This document shows positions 35,032 through 43,708 of a stretch of 57,660 nt of DNA, piece by piece. Numbering within the stretch: the first letter of the stretch is position 1; each line of letters starts with the position of its first letter. Source of the stretch: Sphaerisporangium cinnabarinum (GTDB lineage: Bacteria > Actinomycetota > Actinomycetes > Actinomycetales > Cellulomonadaceae); assembly GCA_003052455.1 (NCBI GenBank), contig QAPD01000017.1, forward strand, positions 1 through 57,660, written 5' to 3'. Under the pieces are notes generated by a model that saw nothing but the letters and a program-made list of their open reading frames with translations, did no database searches and was not told where the DNA came from. The translations under genes were made by a program, and so were the position numbers.

Positions 35032-36678
35032 ATGACAGCGGTGTCCAGGAAGCGGCTCCTTGCCGCGGCCGCCGGCATCACGGCGGTGACGCTGACCCTG
35101 ACCGCGTGCGGCGGGGGCTCCAGCGACGGCGAGGGCGACGGGGACGGCGGCGGCTCGGCGAGCGGCTCGCTCGTCATCGGCACCACCGACAAGGTCACGG
35201 TGCTCGACCCGGCCGGCTCGTACGACAACGGCTCGTTCGCCGTGATGAACCAGGTCTTCCCGTTCCTCATGAACACCCCGTACGGCAGCCCCGACGTCGA
35301 GCCCGACATCGCGGAGTCGGCCGAGTTCACCTCGCCGACCGAGTACACCGTCACGCTCAAGCCCGGCCTCAAGTGGGCCAACGGCAACGACCTCACGTCG
35401 TCCGACGTGAAGTTCTCGTTCGACCGCCAGGTCGCGATCAACGACGAGAACGGCCCGGCGTCGCTGCTCTACAACCTCGACAGCGTCGAGGCGCCCGACG
35501 ACACGACCGTCGTCTTCCACCTCAAGAGCGAGAACGACCAGCTCTTCCCGCAGATCCTGTCCAGCCCGGCGGGCCCGATCGTCGACGAGGACGTCTTCGC
35601 GGCCGACGCGCTCACCTCGGACCAGGACATCGTCGACGGCAACGCGTTCGCCGGCCAGTACACGATCACGGGCTACAAGTTCAACGAGCTCGTCTCCTAC
35701 GAGGCGTACGACGGCTACGAGGGCCTGCTCGGCCCGGCGAAGACCGACAAGGTCGCGGTGAAGTACTTCGCCGAGGCGTCGAACATGAAGCTCGAGATCC
35801 AGCAGGGCAAGATCGACGTCGCGTGGCGCAGCCTGTCCGCGACGGACATCGAGGACCTGCGCGGCAACGACGACGTCAAGGTCGTGGACGGCCCCGGCGG
35901 CGAGATCCGCTACATCACGTTCAACTTCGACACCCAGCCGTTCGGCGCCAAGACGCCGGAGGCCGACCCCGCCAAGGCGCTCGCCGTGCGCCAGGCCGCC
36001 GCGTCGCTCATCGACCGCGACGAGCTCTCGGACCAGGTCTACAAGGGCACCTACACCCCGCTGTACTCCTACGTCCCCGCGGGCCTGACCGGCGCCGCCG
36101 AGCCGCTCAAGGAGATGTACGGCGACGGCGCGGGCAAGCCCGACGCCGCGAAGGCGCAGCAGCTCCTGACCGACGCGGGCGTCGAGACGCCCGTGACGCT
36201 CAACCTGCAGTACTCGAACGACCACTACGGCCCGTCGTCGGCCGACGAGTACGCGCTCATCAAGGACCAGCTCGAGAAGGACGGCCTCTTCACGGTCAAC
36301 CTGCAGACCACCGAGTGGGTCACGTACGCCAAGGAGCGCACGTCCGACGTCTACCCGGCGTACCAGCTCGGCTGGTTCCCGGACTACTCCGACGCGGACA
36401 ACTACCTCACGCCGTTCTTCCTCACGGAGAACTTCCTGGTGAACCACTACGCCAACCAGGAGGTCAACGACCTCATCCTCCAGCAGGCGGCGACGCCCGA
36501 CGCCGACGAGCGCACCGCGCTCATCGAGGAGATCCAGAGCAAGGTCGCGGCGGACCTGTCGACCCTCCCGTACCTCCAGGGTGCGCAGGTCGCGGTCGTC
36601 GGGACGGACGTGGAGGGGGCCGAGGACACGCTGGACCCGTCCTTCAAGTTCCGCTACGCGGCGCTGTCCAAGGGCTGA
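35032..36678 (+). CDS. Family 5 ABC transporter substrate-binding lipoprotein
   Basis: A 548-residue extracellular lipoprotein of the peptide/nickel/opine SBP family. The signal ends LTLTAC with Cys at 26, followed by a Gly/Asp-rich tether. GTTDKVTVLDPAGSYDNGSF is the family's ligand-domain start. YTVTLKPGLKWANGNDLTSSDVKFSF is the hallmark family 5 signature. It starts the operon with two permeases and a double ATPase. Di- or oligopeptides are the default substrates, but related proteins bind cello- or xylo-oligosaccharides, which would suit this organism. The true substrate cannot be read from sequence. Confidence 0.93.
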   Translation: MTAVSRKRLLAAAAGITAVTLTLTACGGGSSDGEGDGDGGGSASGSLVIGTTDKVTVLDPAGSYDNGSFAVMNQVFPFLMNTPYGSPDVEPDIAESAEFTSPTEYTVTLKPGLKWANGNDLTSSDVKFSFDRQVAINDENGPASLLYNLDSVEAPDDTTVVFHLKSENDQLFPQILSSPAGPIVDEDVFAADALTSDQDIVDGNAFAGQYTITGYKFNELVSYEAYDGYEGLLGPAKTDKVAVKYFAEASNMKLEIQQGKIDVAWRSLSATDIEDLRGNDDVKVVDGPGGEIRYITFNFDTQPFGAKTPEADPAKALAVRQAAASLIDRDELSDQVYKGTYTPLYSYVPAGLTGAAEPLKEMYGDGAGKPDAAKAQQLLTDAGVETPVTLNLQYSNDHYGPSSADEYALIKDQLEKDGLFTVNLQTTEWVTYAKERTSDVYPAYQLGWFPDYSDADNYLTPFFLTENFLVNHYANQEVNDLILQQAATPDADERTALIEEIQSKVAADLSTLPYLQGAQVAVVGTDVEGAEDTLDPSFKFRYAALSKG

Positions 36679-36697
36679 CCGGCAGCTGCCCCAGCCG

Positions 36698-36734
36698 CCC
36701 GGCCCTCCCCGCGCGACCCGCGGGGAGGGCCGGG
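36698..36734 (+). terminator. Perfect 16-bp hairpin between SBP and permease genes
   Basis: CCCGGCCCTCCCCGCG (36698-36713) is fully complementary to 36719-36734 around a five-base loop. It lies in the 115-base gap after the binding-protein gene. Such intra-operon hairpins commonly protect the upstream message or stop part of the transcripts, giving more binding protein than permease. Confidence 0.7.
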
Positions 36735-36793
36735 CACCGCACGTCCCGACCGGCGACCACGCCGACGCCCCGGGCACCTGAGGAAGAGACGAC

Positions 36794-37915
36794 ATGACGA
36801 CCACCACCACCGACGTGCCCGTCGGCGAGGACGCGCCCCGCGACCCCGGCGGCACGGGGCGGGTGCGCACCCCGCGCACGACCCGCCGTCGCGGCGGCGG
36901 GCTCGGGAGCTACATCCTGGTCCGCGCGCTGCTCATCATCCCGACGGTCTTCATCCTCGTGACCACGGTCTTCGTGGTCATGCGGGCCACGGGCGACCCG
37001 ATCACCGCGGCGCTCGGCGGCCGGCTCACGCCGGACCAGCTCGCCGAGCGCATCCACGAGGCCGGGTACGACCGCCCGGTCGTCGTGCAGTACCTCGAGT
37101 ACCTCGGCGGCATCGTGCGCGGGGACTTCGGCACGACGATCAGCGACAACCGCCCCGTCACGGAGGTGCTCGCGACGTACGGCACCGCGACGCTCGAGCT
37201 CGCGGCCTACGCCCTGCTCGTCGCGTTCGTCGTCGGGATCCCGCTGGGCATGCTCGCGGGCTACCTGCGCGACCGCGTGCCCGACGCGATCCTGCGCGTC
37301 TCCGCGATCCTCGCCTACGCGACCCCCGTCTTCTTCGCCGGCCTCATGCTCAAGCTCGTCTTCTCGGTGTGGCTCGGCTGGCTGCCCGTGTCCGGGCGCG
37401 CGTCCACCGACGCGGAGATCGAGCTGCAGTTCCTCGACGACCCGTCGGGGTTCTACCTCGTCGACGCGATCCGGACGGGCGACCCCGCGATCGTCGGCGA
37501 CGTCCTCCAGCACGCCGTCCTCCCGGCGCTCGCGCTCGGGCTGCTCACCGCGGGCGTGTTCCTGCGGCTCGTGCGCACCAACGTCATCGGGACGCTCTCG
37601 ACCGACTACGTCGTCGCGGCGCGGTCGCGCGGCGTGCGCGAGTCCCGGCTCGTGCGCGCGCACGCGTGGCGCCCCGCGCTCATCCCCATCATCACCGTCA
37701 TCGGGCTCCAGGTCGCGATGCTCCTCGCGGGCGCCGTGCTCACCGAGACGACGTTCGAGTGGAAGGGGCTCGGCTTCCAGCTCGCCGAGTACCTCCAGGC
37801 GCGCGACTTCGTCGCCGTGCAGGGGATCGTCGTGCTCATGGCCGTGATCGTCGCGGTCACGAACTTCCTCGTCGACATCATCGCGGCGCTCATCGACCCG
37901 AGGGTGAGGTACTGA
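36794..37915 (+). CDS. Peptide-type ABC transporter permease (DppB-like)
   Basis: A 373-residue membrane protein with about six spans. After a charged 40-residue N-terminus comes YILVRALLIIPTVFILVTTVFVVMRATGDP, the usual DppB/OppB start. The EAA-type loop that contacts the ATPase lies at YVVAARSRGVRESRLVRAHAWRPALIPI in the second half. It is the first permease gene of the importer, with GAGGAAGAG upstream of ATG 36794, and is separated from the next gene by one base. Confidence 0.92.
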   Translation: MTTTTTDVPVGEDAPRDPGGTGRVRTPRTTRRRGGGLGSYILVRALLIIPTVFILVTTVFVVMRATGDPITAALGGRLTPDQLAERIHEAGYDRPVVVQYLEYLGGIVRGDFGTTISDNRPVTEVLATYGTATLELAAYALLVAFVVGIPLGMLAGYLRDRVPDAILRVSAILAYATPVFFAGLMLKLVFSVWLGWLPVSGRASTDAEIELQFLDDPSGFYLVDAIRTGDPAIVGDVLQHAVLPALALGLLTAGVFLRLVRTNVIGTLSTDYVVAARSRGVRESRLVRAHAWRPALIPIITVIGLQVAMLLAGAVLTETTFEWKGLGFQLAEYLQARDFVAVQGIVVLMAVIVAVTNFLVDIIAALIDPRVRY

Positions 37916-37916
37916 C

Positions 37917-39209
37917 ATGGTCGCGGAGACCGTCGTCCCGGCCGGTCCGGGCGCCGGGGGCCCCGTCCCCGCCGTCGTCCCCGAGCGCGGGCGCGTCGCG
38001 TGGTGGAAGCGCCTGCCCGTCGTGCACCAGCTCCGGCAGAGCGTCGGGCTGCAGCGCGGCATGCTCGTCACGGGCCTCGTCATCACGGGCCTCTTCCTGC
38101 TCACCGCCGCCCTCGCGCCCGTGCTCGCCCCCTACGGGTACAGCCAGCTCCGCACCGCGGACGGGCCGTTCGGCGCGCAGCAGCCGCCGTCGGCCGAGCA
38201 CCTGCTCGGCACGACCGTCGGCGGCTACGACGTCCTGTCGCGCGTCATCTGGGGAGCCCAGACGGCGCTCCTCGTCATCGTCGTGGCGATCCTCGCGTCG
38301 ATCGTCGTCGGGGTGCTGCTCGGGCTCGTCTCCGGGTACTTCGGCGGCTGGGCCGACCGTCTGCTCGTCGTGGTCTGCGACGCGATCTACGCGTTCCCGT
38401 CCCTGCTCCTCGCGATCCTCATGGCGATCGTCATCTCCGGCGGCCAGTCGAGCATGTGGGGCGGCATCCTCGCCGCGGCCTTCTCGATCACCGTGGTGTT
38501 CGTGCCGCAGTACTTCCGCGTCACGCGCGCGGAGGTCGTGCGGATCAAGGGCGAGGCGTTCGTCGACTCGGCGCGCGTGCTCGGCACGCCGCACCGGCGG
38601 ATCATGGTCCGCCACGTCCTGCGGAACTCGACCCGCACGCTGCCGCTCATCGTCACGCTCAACGCGTCCGAGGCGATCCTCACGCTCGCCGGGCTCGGGT
38701 TCCTCGGGTTCGGCATCGAGCCGACGGCGGCCGCCGAGTGGGGCTACGACCTCAACAAGGCCGTGTCCGACGTGACGAGCGGCATCTGGTGGACCGCGCT
38801 CTTCCCGGGCCTGGCGATCGTGCTCGTCGTGCTCGGCATCACGCTCGTCGGCGAGAGCCTCAACGACCTCGCCGACCCGCGCCTGCGCTCGCGCCGCGCG
38901 TCCGCCGAGGTGTCGGGCGACGTCGCAGAGACGTCGGTCGTCCCGGGCGGCACGCTCACCGCCGGTCCCGGCGGCCTCGACGCGATCGAGGGCGCGGGCT
39001 CGCGCTCCGACGAGCTCGCCGCCGTCCCGGGGCAGCGCGACCCCGACGCCGTCGGCCTCGACGGGCGGCTCGACGGGCGGCTCGGCGACGCGCCGGACGA
39101 CGGCGGCCCTGCGACAGGCCCAGCGACAGGCCCAGCGACAGGACCGGCGACGGGCCCCGTGAGCCGCCCGGCGGACGCGCCCCACGACGAGACGGAGGAC
39201 CGGCGATGA
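37917..39209 (+). CDS. Peptide-type ABC transporter permease (DppC-like) with long tail
   Basis: A 430-residue DppC/OppC-like permease. RGMLVTGLVITGLFLLTAALAPVLAPYGY is the first span; HLLGTTVGGYDVLSRVIWGAQTALLV and the loop FVDSARVLGTPHRRIMVRHVLRN are typical. The permease proper ends near residue 325 (DPRLRSRR), as usual for the family. The remaining 105 residues are Gly/Asp/Pro-rich, poorly conserved and probably cytosolic. They are encoded partly by a 12-base tandem repeat at 39111-39158 (ATGP four times). The gene overlaps the ATPase gene by four bases. Confidence 0.9.
   Translation: MVAETVVPAGPGAGGPVPAVVPERGRVAWWKRLPVVHQLRQSVGLQRGMLVTGLVITGLFLLTAALAPVLAPYGYSQLRTADGPFGAQQPPSAEHLLGTTVGGYDVLSRVIWGAQTALLVIVVAILASIVVGVLLGLVSGYFGGWADRLLVVVCDAIYAFPSLLLAILMAIVISGGQSSMWGGILAAAFSITVVFVPQYFRVTRAEVVRIKGEAFVDSARVLGTPHRRIMVRHVLRNSTRTLPLIVTLNASEAILTLAGLGFLGFGIEPTAAAEWGYDLNKAVSDVTSGIWWTALFPGLAIVLVVLGITLVGESLNDLADPRLRSRRASAEVSGDVAETSVVPGGTLTAGPGGLDAIEGAGSRSDELAAVPGQRDPDAVGLDGRLDGRLGDAPDDGGPATGPATGPATGPATGPVSRPADAPHDETEDRR
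39111..39158 (+). repeat. 12-base tandem repeat, four copies, in permease tail
   Basis: GCGACAGGCCCA occurs twice exactly and then in two diverged copies, encoding ATGP repeats. A two-copy 12-base repeat encoding DGRL lies slightly upstream. Confidence 0.8.
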
Positions 39210-40936
39210 GCGCCGTGACCGAGACGACCCGCCGCCCCGGCGGTGACGCCGCACGCCCCGTCGTGACGATCCGCGACCTCGCGGTGTCGTTCGCGACCGA
39301 CGCCGGGGCCGTGCGCGCCGTCGACGGCGTCGACCTGGAGGTCGCGCCCGGAGAGGTGCTCGCCGTCGTCGGCGAGTCCGGGTCCGGCAAGACGGTGACC
39401 GCGAAGACGATCCTCGGCCTGCTGCCGTCGACCGCGACGGCGCGCGGCGCCGTCGTGCTGACGAACAAGGCCGGGACGGCCGACCACGACGTCGTCACGC
39501 TGGGCGGGGAGCGGCTGCGCCAGGTCCGCGGGACCGACGTCGCGATGGTCTTCCAGGAGCCGTCCGCCGCGCTCAACCCGGTGTACACGGTGGGCTGGCA
39601 GATCGTCGAGGGCATCCGCGCGCACACCAAGGTGTCGCGCCGGGAGGCGCGCCGGCGCGCGGTCGACGTGCTGCGGCGCGTCGGCATCCCCGACCCGGAG
39701 ACGCGCGTCGACCACTACCCGCACCAGTTCTCCGGCGGGCAGAAGCAGCGCATCGTCATCGCCATGGCCCTCGTGCTCGACCCGGGGCTCATCGTCGCGG
39801 ACGAGCCCACGACCGCGCTCGACGTCACCGTCCAGGCCGAGATCCTCGACCTCCTGCGCCGGTGCCGCGACGAGTTCGGCACCGCCATCGTGCTCATCAC
39901 GCACAACATGGGCGTCGTCGCGGACCTCGCGGACCGGGTCGCGGTCATGTACCAGGGGAAGGTCGTCGAGCAGGCGCCCGCGCGCGAGCTGTTCGCCGCC
40001 CCGCAGGCCGCGTACACGCGCGCGCTGCTCGACTCCGTGCCGCGCGTCGGCGAGGGGACCGCGCGGGCCGAGGCCCGCGCGTCGGCCCGCGACGCCGGGT
40101 GGGCGGACGCGGAGCCCGTGGTCGCCGCGCAGGGACTGACCGTCACCTACCCGGGCCGCCTGCGCCGTCCCGGCTTCACCGCGGTCGACGACGTCTCGCT
40201 CACCATCCGGCCCGGCGAGGTGCTCGGCCTCGTGGGCGAGTCCGGCTCCGGCAAGACGACGTTCGCGCGCGCCGTCGCCGGCCTCACCCGGGTGACGGAC
40301 GGGTCGCTGCGCGTGCTCGGCGTCGAGATGAACGGCGTGAAGGAGCGCGAGCTGCGTCCCGTGCGGCCGCGCATCGGGTTCGTCTTCCAGGACCCCGCGA
40401 CGAGCTTCAACCCGCTGCTCACGATCGCGGACTGCGTCGCGGAGCCGCTCGTCGTGCACGGGCGCGCGGAGTCGCCCCAGGCGGCGCGCGGGCGCGTCGA
40501 CGAGCTCCTGGAGGCTGTGCAGCTCCCGCGGTCGTACGGCGACCGGTTCCCGCACGAGCTCTCCGGCGGGCAGCGCCAGCGCGCGTCGCTCGCCCGGGCG
40601 CTCGCGCTCGACCCGGAGCTGCTCGTGGCCGACGAGCCGACGTCGGCCCTCGACGTCTCCGTGCAGGCGCGCGTGCTCGAGCTGTTCGCCGAGCTCCAGC
40701 GCGAGCTCGGCTTCGCGAGCCTGTTCGTGTCCCACGACCTCGCCGTCGTGGACCTGCTGTCCGACCGCATCGCGGTGCTCTACCGCGGGCGGCTGGTCGA
40801 GGAGGGCACGGGCGCCGAGGTGCTGGGCAGCCCGCGCGAGGAGTACACGCAGCGCCTCCTCGCGTCCCTGCCCGTCCCGGACCCGGTGCTCCAGGCGGAG
40901 CGCCGCGAGCAGCTCCGCGCCCTCCGCGGGGCCTGA
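39206..40936 (+). CDS. Fused double ABC ATPase (DppD-DppF-like)
   Basis: A 576-residue protein with two complete nucleotide-binding domains in one chain. Domain 1 has Walker A GESGSGKT at about 54, signature FSGGQKQR and Walker B LIVADEP. Domain 2 has Walker A GESGSGKT at about 344, LSGGQRQR and LLVADEP. Separate DppD and DppF proteins power most family 5 importers; here the two are fused, a common actinobacterial form. Domain 2 ends with the normal oligopeptide/dipeptide C-terminal region (LLASLPVPDP). It overlaps the DppC-like gene and ends the operon. Confidence 0.93.
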   Translation: MSAVTETTRRPGGDAARPVVTIRDLAVSFATDAGAVRAVDGVDLEVAPGEVLAVVGESGSGKTVTAKTILGLLPSTATARGAVVLTNKAGTADHDVVTLGGERLRQVRGTDVAMVFQEPSAALNPVYTVGWQIVEGIRAHTKVSRREARRRAVDVLRRVGIPDPETRVDHYPHQFSGGQKQRIVIAMALVLDPGLIVADEPTTALDVTVQAEILDLLRRCRDEFGTAIVLITHNMGVVADLADRVAVMYQGKVVEQAPARELFAAPQAAYTRALLDSVPRVGEGTARAEARASARDAGWADAEPVVAAQGLTVTYPGRLRRPGFTAVDDVSLTIRPGEVLGLVGESGSGKTTFARAVAGLTRVTDGSLRVLGVEMNGVKERELRPVRPRIGFVFQDPATSFNPLLTIADCVAEPLVVHGRAESPQAARGRVDELLEAVQLPRSYGDRFPHELSGGQRQRASLARALALDPELLVADEPTSALDVSVQARVLELFAELQRELGFASLFVSHDLAVVDLLSDRIAVLYRGRLVEEGTGAEVLGSPREEYTQRLLASLPVPDPVLQAERREQLRALRGA

Positions 40937-40944
40937 CCCTCCGG

Positions 40945-41083
40945 CCCGCCGAGACAGAGTCCTTGTCCCCTGAGGGTGAGCCCTGGCCCGCCGAGGGAGA
41001 GCCGTGGTCCCGTGAGGGAGAGCCGTGGTGGTGCGGGCAGGCCGGTGCTCTGCTCCGGACGACCGCGGCTCTCCCTCGGCGGG
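40945..41083. repeat. Tandem 20-23-base repeats with an inverted copy
   Basis: Four imperfect units (from 40945, 40968, 40988 and 41010) share the core CCGAGGGAGAGCCGTGGTC or a variant of it. An inverted copy at 41061-41083 (core GCGGCTCTCCCTCGG) matches the third unit at all but one of 23 positions, so a long hairpin is possible. It occupies the whole gap between two convergent genes and probably ends both transcripts. Related units occur inside hemD at 56999-57064. Confidence 0.75.
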
Positions 41084-41085
41084 CG

Positions 41086-41955
41086 TCAGGCGAGGCCCAG
41101 GGACTGCTTCCACTCCAGGGGGAGGAGCGCGTACCCGACGAACGCGACGACGTCGAGCAGGGTGTGCGCGATCACGAGCGGCATCACGCGGTGCCGTCCC
41201 CAGCGGGACGTGTAGAACCACGAGAACACGACGCCCATGACGACGTTCCCGAGGAACGGCCCGAAGCCCTGGTACAGGTGGTACGACCCGCGCAGGAGCG
41301 AGCTCCACACGACGAACTTCACGCGTCCCCAGCCGAGGTCGCGCGTGCGCTCGAACAGGTACCCGACCGCGATGACCTCCTCGAGCAGACCGTTCTGCAG
41401 CGCGGCGAGGATGAGCACGGGCACCGTCCACCACGCGGCGTTGAGCGCCGACGCCTGCACCTCGACCGTGATGCCGAGGACGCGGCCGAGCGCGTAGAAC
41501 CCGAGGCCGGGGATGCCGATGGCTGCGGCGAGGGCGAACCCCCAGCCGACGTCGCGCAGGGGCCGGGCGCCGTCGAGCCCGATGGCGCGGACGGCCGACC
41601 GGCCGCGCGCGCTGAGCAGGTAGAGCGCGAGCGCGACGGGCAGCACGGCGAAGAAGATCCCGACGAGCTGGTAGGTGAGGTCGAGGTACGGCCGGGCCGA
41701 CCGGCTCACGTTGAGGCTCGCGGACTGCTCGCCGAGCGGGGTCCCGGCGGTGAGCCGCGCGACGATGTTGATGACCGCGTAGACCGCGGACTTGCCGAGG
41801 CTCAGCCCGAGCACGATCCAGATCTCCGCGCCGATGCGACGGCGCGTGGCACGGTCCGGGCGCGCGGGAGCGCCGTCGGCGGTGCCGGGGACGACGGCGG
41901 CCGTCGGGCCGGGCACGGGCGCGGCGGGGGAGCCGGGAGCGGTCAGGTCGGGCAC
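41086..41955 (-). CDS. CPBP-family intramembrane protein
   Basis: A 289-residue protein with about eight membrane spans. The CPBP (Abi/CaaX-protease-like) motifs are present: [16 protein letters not shown], then [23 protein letters not shown], then [14 protein letters not shown]. The Arg of the usual EExxxR is Val here, a variant also met in other actinobacterial members, so proteolytic activity is uncertain. The start is GTG at 41955, placed six bases after the minus-strand -10 TATAAC, so the transcript is probably leaderless; there is no ribosome binding site for either this or the in-frame start at 41988. The N-terminal 45 residues are Pro/Ala-rich. Confidence 0.85.
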   Translation of the reverse strand: MPDLTAPGSPAAPVPGPTAAVVPGTADGAPARPDRATRRRIGAEIWIVLGLSLGKSAVYAVINIVARLTAGTPLGEQSASLNVSRSARPYLDLTYQLVGIFFAVLPVALALYLLSARGRSAVRAIGLDGARPLRDVGWGFALAAAIGIPGLGFYALGRVLGITVEVQASALNAAWWTVPVLILAALQNGLLEEVIAVGYLFERTRDLGWGRVKFVVWSSLLRGSYHLYQGFGPFLGNVVMGVVFSWFYTSRWGRHRVMPLVIAHTLLDVVAFVGYALLPLEWKQSLGLA

Positions 41956-41961
41956 CGTCCG

Positions 41962-41967
41962 GTTATA
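41962..41967 (-). promoter_or_regulatory. -10 element for the leaderless CPBP gene
   Basis: TATAAC on the minus strand, six bases upstream of GTG 41955. It is one of the best -10 matches in the window. Confidence 0.5.
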
Positions 41968-42040
41968 GCACCGCTCACCGGAAGCCACCTCGACGCCCCC
42001 TGAATGAACCCTGTCCGCCCACCACGGGCACAGCGCCCTG

Positions 42041-42096
42041 CGAGCACGCGATCCGCGACCGGATCGTCGTCAATGTGGTCGCGTACCCCGTGTTCG
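42041..42096. repeat. 56-base palindromic element, copy 1
   Basis: Two 20-base arms, CGAGCACGCGATCCGCGACC (42041-42060) and 42077-42096, are complementary at 16 of 20 positions around a 16-base centre. The left arm matches that of the element at 46611-46666 at 18 of 20 positions. It lies between the ribbon-helix-helix gene and the CPBP gene. Confidence 0.75.
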
Positions 42097-42128
42097 GCGG
42101 GTGGGGTGGAGAGGGGAGGGGCAGTGGG

Positions 42129-42554
42129 TCAGGGGCGGGGTGGGCGGCCCGGGCGGCGGGGTGGGCGGACGTCGCGGGGGAGGCGGCCGGCGTCGTCGAG
42201 CGCTCGGCGCAGGAGCATCTCGATCTGCGCGTTGACGCTGCGCAGGTCGTCGCCGGCCCAGCGGGCGAGGGCGTCGTGCACGGCGGGGTCGAGGCGCAGG
42301 AGGACCGACTTGCGCTGCGGCCGCTGCGCTCGGCCCGTGCCCGTGCCCGTGCCCGTGCCCGTGCCCGTGCCCGTGTCTGCGCCCGCGCCGGGAGCTGTGC
42401 CCGTGCCCGACGACGCCTGCTCGCCCGACGAGGACGCGTCGCCCTCCGGCGTGGCCTGCTGCCCGCCCGAGGGCACGCCGCGGCCCGACGACGGCTGGTC
42501 GCCGTCGTCGGGCGCGTCGCGCTTCTCGGGCGGCGTGGGCCCGACGGGCGTCAC
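42129..42554 (-). CDS. Ribbon-helix-helix (Arc-like) DNA-binding protein
   Basis: A 141-residue protein. The C-terminal third has a ribbon-helix-helix pattern: [20 protein letters not shown], then [22 protein letters not shown]. The first 75 residues are low-complexity, with a Gly-Thr run encoded by seven copies of a six-base repeat (42334-42375). GTG at 42554 overlaps the stop of the SPFH gene, so the two are translationally coupled. Pairs of SPFH protein and Arc-like regulator recur in actinobacteria. The perfect palindrome GTGATATCAC in the shared promoter is a plausible binding site, which would make this an autorepressor (inference). No toxin gene is nearby. Confidence 0.8.
   Translation of the reverse strand: MTPVGPTPPEKRDAPDDGDQPSSGRGVPSGGQQATPEGDASSSGEQASSGTGTAPGAGADTGTGTGTGTGTGTGRAQRPQRKSVLLRLDPAVHDALARWAGDDLRSVNAQIEMLLRRALDDAGRLPRDVRPPRRPGRPPRP
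42334..42375. repeat. Six-base tandem repeat, seven copies
   Basis: CCCGTG is repeated seven times; on the coding (minus) strand it encodes alternating Gly and Thr in the N-terminal tail of the ribbon-helix-helix protein. Copy changes stay in frame. Confidence 0.9.
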
Positions 42555-43519
42555 TGGTACAGGGACCCCGTGTTGACGACGGGCGTCACGCGGCTGTCGC
42601 CGCAGAGCACCACGAGGAGGTTGGAGACCATGGTCGCGCGGCGCTCGTCGTCGAGCGTGACGATGTCCTCGGCCTCGAGGCGGGACAGGGCGTCCTCGAC
42701 CATGGACACCGCGCCCTCGACGATGCGCGAGCGCGCCGCGATGATCGCCCCGGCCTGCTGGCGCTGGAGCATCGCCTGGGCGATCTCGGGCGCGTAGGCG
42801 AGGTTGGAGATGCGGGCCTCGATGACCTCGACGCCTGCCACGACGACGCGCTCCGCGACCTCCGCCGCGATCTCGGCCGAGACGACCTCCGTCGCGCCGC
42901 GCAGCGACTCCTCGCCGGCCTCGGCGTCGTCGTAGGGGTGGGACATCGCGACGTGGCGCAGCGCGGACTCGGCCTGGACCACGACGAAGTCGTCGTAGTC
43001 CTCGACCGCGAACGACGCCTTGGCGGTGTCCGCGACCTGCCAGACGACGATCGCGGCGATGTTGATCGGGTTGCCGTCGGCGTCGTTGACCTTGAGCTCG
43101 CTCGTCTCGAAGTTCCGGACGCGCACGGACACGCGGCGGCGGGTGCTGAGCGGCACGGTCGCGACGAGGCCCGTGGTGCGGACGGTGCCGAGGTAGCGGC
43201 CGAAGAACTGGACGACGACCGTCTCGCCGGGGTTGATGACGGCGACGCCGGTCGGGACGAGCACGCCCGCGAGGAACGCCAGGACGCCGAGCGTGATGAG
43301 CACGGCGGGGTTGCCGGCGTCCGCCGCGGCGGCGACGACGAGCCCCGTGCCGCCGAGGAGCAGGACGATGCTCAGCGCGATGACGGCGGCCGCGCCGCCC
43401 GCGCCGAGGGACCAGGCGGGCCGCTCGGTGACGTCGACGCGCGTGCCGTCGTGGCCGACGGGGCGGCCGGTCGGTTCGCCGCCGACGGACTCCTGCGGGG
43501 GTGCTGCGCTCTCGGTCAC
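42551..43519 (-). CDS. SPFH/Band 7 domain membrane protein
   Basis: A 322-residue protein with two adjacent N-terminal membrane spans (about 37-62 and 72-97) and an SPFH/prohibitin domain ([23 protein letters not shown], then [30 protein letters not shown]). A helical region follows ([36 protein letters not shown], split by the domain boundary). SPFH proteins build membrane microdomains or cages and often support membrane-protein quality control. The GTG start at 43519 follows GGAGAGG. It is the first gene of a two-gene operon with the ribbon-helix-helix gene. Confidence 0.88.
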   Translation of the reverse strand: MTESAAPPQESVGGEPTGRPVGHDGTRVDVTERPAWSLGAGGAAAVIALSIVLLLGGTGLVVAAAADAGNPAVLITLGVLAFLAGVLVPTGVAVINPGETVVVQFFGRYLGTVRTTGLVATVPLSTRRRVSVRVRNFETSELKVNDADGNPINIAAIVVWQVADTAKASFAVEDYDDFVVVQAESALRHVAMSHPYDDAEAGEESLRGATEVVSAEIAAEVAERVVVAGVEVIEARISNLAYAPEIAQAMLQRQQAGAIIAARSRIVEGAVSMVEDALSRLEAEDIVTLDDERRATMVSNLLVVLCGDSRVTPVVNTGSLYQ

Positions 43520-43553
43520 GGTGGTCGTCCTCTCCTGCGGCGGGGCCGCGTCG

Positions 43554-43574
43554 TGTATAGCAAAGTGATATCAC
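43554..43574 (-). promoter_or_regulatory. Extended -10 promoter and palindromic operator of the SPFH operon
   Basis: On the minus strand TGCTATACA (extended -10, with TATACA at 43554-43559) follows the perfect 10-bp palindrome GTGATATCAC (43565-43574). The palindrome therefore lies between the -35 and -10 positions, ideal for repression. The ribbon-helix-helix protein of the same operon is the obvious candidate ligand. Confidence 0.6.
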
Positions 43575-43640
43575 ATTTCCGAGCGAGGCCGCTATGCGTC
43601 CCGCGAGGCTTGCGCGACGCGGCCCGCGCGTGGGAACCTA

Positions 43641-43667
43641 CAAACCGGTTTGCAGCACAAAGTAGTT
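43641..43667 (+). promoter_or_regulatory. Palindromic operator and -10 of the regulator/ABC-2 module
   Basis: CAAACCGGTTTG (43641-43652) is a perfect 12-bp palindrome in an unusually A/T-rich stretch, and TAGTTT (43662-43667) is a candidate -10 ten bases downstream. The palindrome would cover the -35/spacer. The winged-helix protein encoded at 44472 in the same operon is the likely ligand. Confidence 0.55.
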
Positions 43668-43708
43668 TCCGGAATCACCCGAACGACCCGAACGACCGAG
43701 AGGCCACC

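Noticed and set aside
42129-42554. Ribbon-helix-helix protein as an antitoxin
   Set aside because: Its partner is an SPFH protein, not a known toxin fold; an operon autoregulator fits better.
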